Shown here: piece after piece, positions 3,618-5,033 of the stretch
Layout of the letters: the number at the start of each line of letters is the position of its first letter
Numbering within the stretch: position 1 is the stretch's first letter
NCBI GenBank assembly: GCA_012521935.1
Contig: JAAYLJ010000156.1
Location: forward strand, 1-5,033
Length of the DNA: 5,033 nt
Origin: Campylobacteraceae bacterium
GTDB lineage: Bacteria; Campylobacterota; Campylobacteria; Campylobacterales; Campylobacteraceae
Direction of reading: 5' to 3'
Notes under the pieces: generated by a model
What the model was told of the DNA's origin: nothing
Database searches by the model: none
What the model saw: the letters and a program-made list of their open reading frames with translations, nothing else
Translations under genes and position numbers: made by a program

Positions 3618-5033
3618 CTCTTCATTAGTGCTTGGATCTGCGTTGCTTGCCTCATCAAGCTTATTAAACGCTGCAGATACTCTTCAAGACATTATGAAAA
3701 AAAGAGGGTTGAGTGAAAAGGATATTTTAGCAGCAGCTAAAACCTACACCCCCTCAGGCATGAAAGATGAGTATTATGTATTTAGTTCAGGCGGACAGTC
3801 AGGACAAATCATAGTATATGGTGTTCCTTCTATGCGTATTTTAAAATACATTGGTGTTTTTACTCCAGAGCCATGGCAAGGATATGGATTTGACAATGAA
3901 TCAAGAAAAGTTTTAGAACAAGGTTATATTCGTGGTCAAAAGATAGAGTGGGGTGATACTCACCATCCAAACTTTACAGAAAAAAATGGTGAATATGTTG
4001 GAGATTACCTCTTCATTAACGATAAAGCAAACCCAAGAATTGGTGTTATTGACTTAAAAGACTTTGAAACAGTTCAAATTGTTGTTAACCCAGTTTTAAG
4101 ATCTACTCACGGTGGTGCTTTTGTTACACCAAACACTGAGTATATCATTGATGCTTCACAATACGCTGCTCCATTTGAGAATGAGTATGTTCCAATTACT
4201 GCGTATAAAGAGAAGTTCCGTGGGGGAGTTACTCTTCATAAGTTTGATTATGATAGAGGTAGAATTGACATGAGTCAATCATTTACTCTTGAATTACCTC
4301 CATATATGCAAGACTTAAGTGACGCAGGTAAGGGCGAGTCATTTGGATGGGCTTTTACAAACAGCTTTAACTCAGAAATGTACACAGGTGGTATTGAAGA
4401 TGGAAAACCACCATTTGAAGCTGGTATGAGCCGTAATGATACAGACTACCTACATATTTATAACTGGCAAATTTTAGAGAAACTTGCAAAAGATCCTAAA
4501 AACTACAAAGTTATAAATGATCACAAAGTTATCACAATGGAAGCTGCCATAAAAGCTGGAGCTCTATTTTTACTACCAGAAGCAAAATCTCCACACGGTA
4601 TTGATGTTTCACCTTGCGGTAGATACTTAATTGTTAACGGTAAGCTTGACTCTCATGTTACAGTCTTTGACTGGAGAAAGATTAAAAAATTAATCGATGC
4701 TAAAGAGTATGCAGGAAAAGATCCATATGGCATTCCAGTGCTTGATTTTAAAAAGTCACTTCATGGTCAAGTAGAGTTAGGCCTTGGGCCACTCCATACA
4801 TCTTTTGACTCAGAAGATGGAGTAGTTTACACTTCACTATATGTTGACTCACAAGTTGTTAGATGGAACTATAAAGATTTAACTATCTCAGATAGAATCA
4901 ATGTTCACTACAACATCGGTCACATGGATACTATGGAGGGTAAATCAGCAAAGCCAAGAGGAGAGTATGCGATTGCGCTTAATAAGCTATCAATCGATAG
5001 ATTCCTAAAAGTAGGGCCATTGCATCCACAAAA
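3601..5033 (+). CDS. nosZ: Nitrous oxide reductase, clade II (Sec-type) NosZ, N-terminal part (3' end outside window)
   Basis: NosZ reduces N2O to N2 in the periplasm, the last step of denitrification. The frame is open from the ATG at 3601 to the right edge (477 codons), covering the signal peptide and nearly all of the seven-bladed propeller that holds the CuZ centre. Residues 1-24 form a Sec signal peptide ending LLNA; no twin-arginine motif is present, which marks clade II. Likely CuZ histidines are His121 and His122 (DTHHP), His170 (STHGGA), His332 (SPHGIDVSP), His399 (GPLHTSFD), His436 or His441 (HYNIGH) and His475 (GPLHP). The CuA domain, and the C-terminal cytochrome c domain usual in this phylum (cNosZ, roughly 860 residues), would lie beyond the edge. 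In relatives nosZ opens an operon with nosB, nosD, nosG, nosC, nosH, nosF, nosY and nosL. Regulation is probably by a Crp-Fnr protein at 3458-3471. Confidence 0.95.
   Translation, partial: MGFKWTSSLVLGSALLASSSLLNAADTLQDIMKKRGLSEKDILAAAKTYTPSGMKDEYYVFSSGGQSGQIIVYGVPSMRILKYIGVFTPEPWQGYGFDNESRKVLEQGYIRGQKIEWGDTHHPNFTEKNGEYVGDYLFINDKANPRIGVIDLKDFETVQIVVNPVLRSTHGGAFVTPNTEYIIDASQYAAPFENEYVPITAYKEKFRGGVTLHKFDYDRGRIDMSQSFTLELPPYMQDLSDAGKGESFGWAFTNSFNSEMYTGGIEDGKPPFEAGMSRNDTDYLHIYNWQILEKLAKDPKNYKVINDHKVITMEAAIKAGALFLLPEAKSPHGIDVSPCGRYLIVNGKLDSHVTVFDWRKIKKLIDAKEYAGKDPYGIPVLDFKKSLHGQVELGLGPLHTSFDSEDGVVYTSLYVDSQVVRWNYKDLTISDRINVHYNIGHMDTMEGKSAKPRGEYAIALNKLSIDRFLKVGPLHPQ

Overview
The window is AT-rich DNA that looks like a member of the Campylobacterota (Epsilonproteobacteria), for example a Sulfurimonas or Sulfurovum relative. 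Three things suggest this. The nitrous oxide reductase is of the clade II type with a Sec-type rather than Tat signal peptide. The histidine kinase has the AHQWRQPL box common in this phylum. The oxidase of haem synthesis is HemJ. The assignment to phylum is an inference from these features, not a database result.

Left part (1-854). The window opens inside a gene for the C-terminal cysteine-rich domain of a GlcF/LutA-like (Fe-S) protein. A hemJ-like gene follows in overlapping, probably operonic, arrangement. A perfect 11-bp hairpin begins at the last base of the hemJ stop codon.

Middle part (853-3261). A membrane histidine kinase (+ strand) and an OmpR-type response regulator (- strand) form a convergent two-component pair whose 3' ends overlap by 29 bp. 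The kinase gene is broken by a one-base frameshift near 2112-2121, which separates the sensor/PAS/HisKA part from the ATPase part. Restoring one T in a T5 run would rebuild a kinase of about 557 residues. The regulator reads from a TTG start with a very good ribosome binding site and an extended -10 promoter.

Right part (3244-5033). A 357-bp divergent intergenic region separates the regulator from nosZ, which runs off the right edge. It holds a perfect FNR-type palindrome, TTGAT-N4-ATCAA. Its centre lies exactly 41.5 bp upstream of the start site predicted by a TATATT -10 box, which is the geometry of a class II Crp/Fnr-activated promoter. About 95 nt of leader follow before nosZ. The NosZ part shows the DxHH motif and histidines matching the CuZ centre; the CuA domain and any C-terminal cytochrome c domain lie beyond the window.

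Main points for a second look: the kinase frameshift, the class II FNR-type promoter of nosZ, and a 23-bp near-perfect direct repeat (22/23) shared by the nosZ start and the sequence just before the kinase, so that the two copies flank the two-component module. I did not find a clearly new system; the repeat-bounded module between hemJ and nosZ is the most unusual piece of layout.
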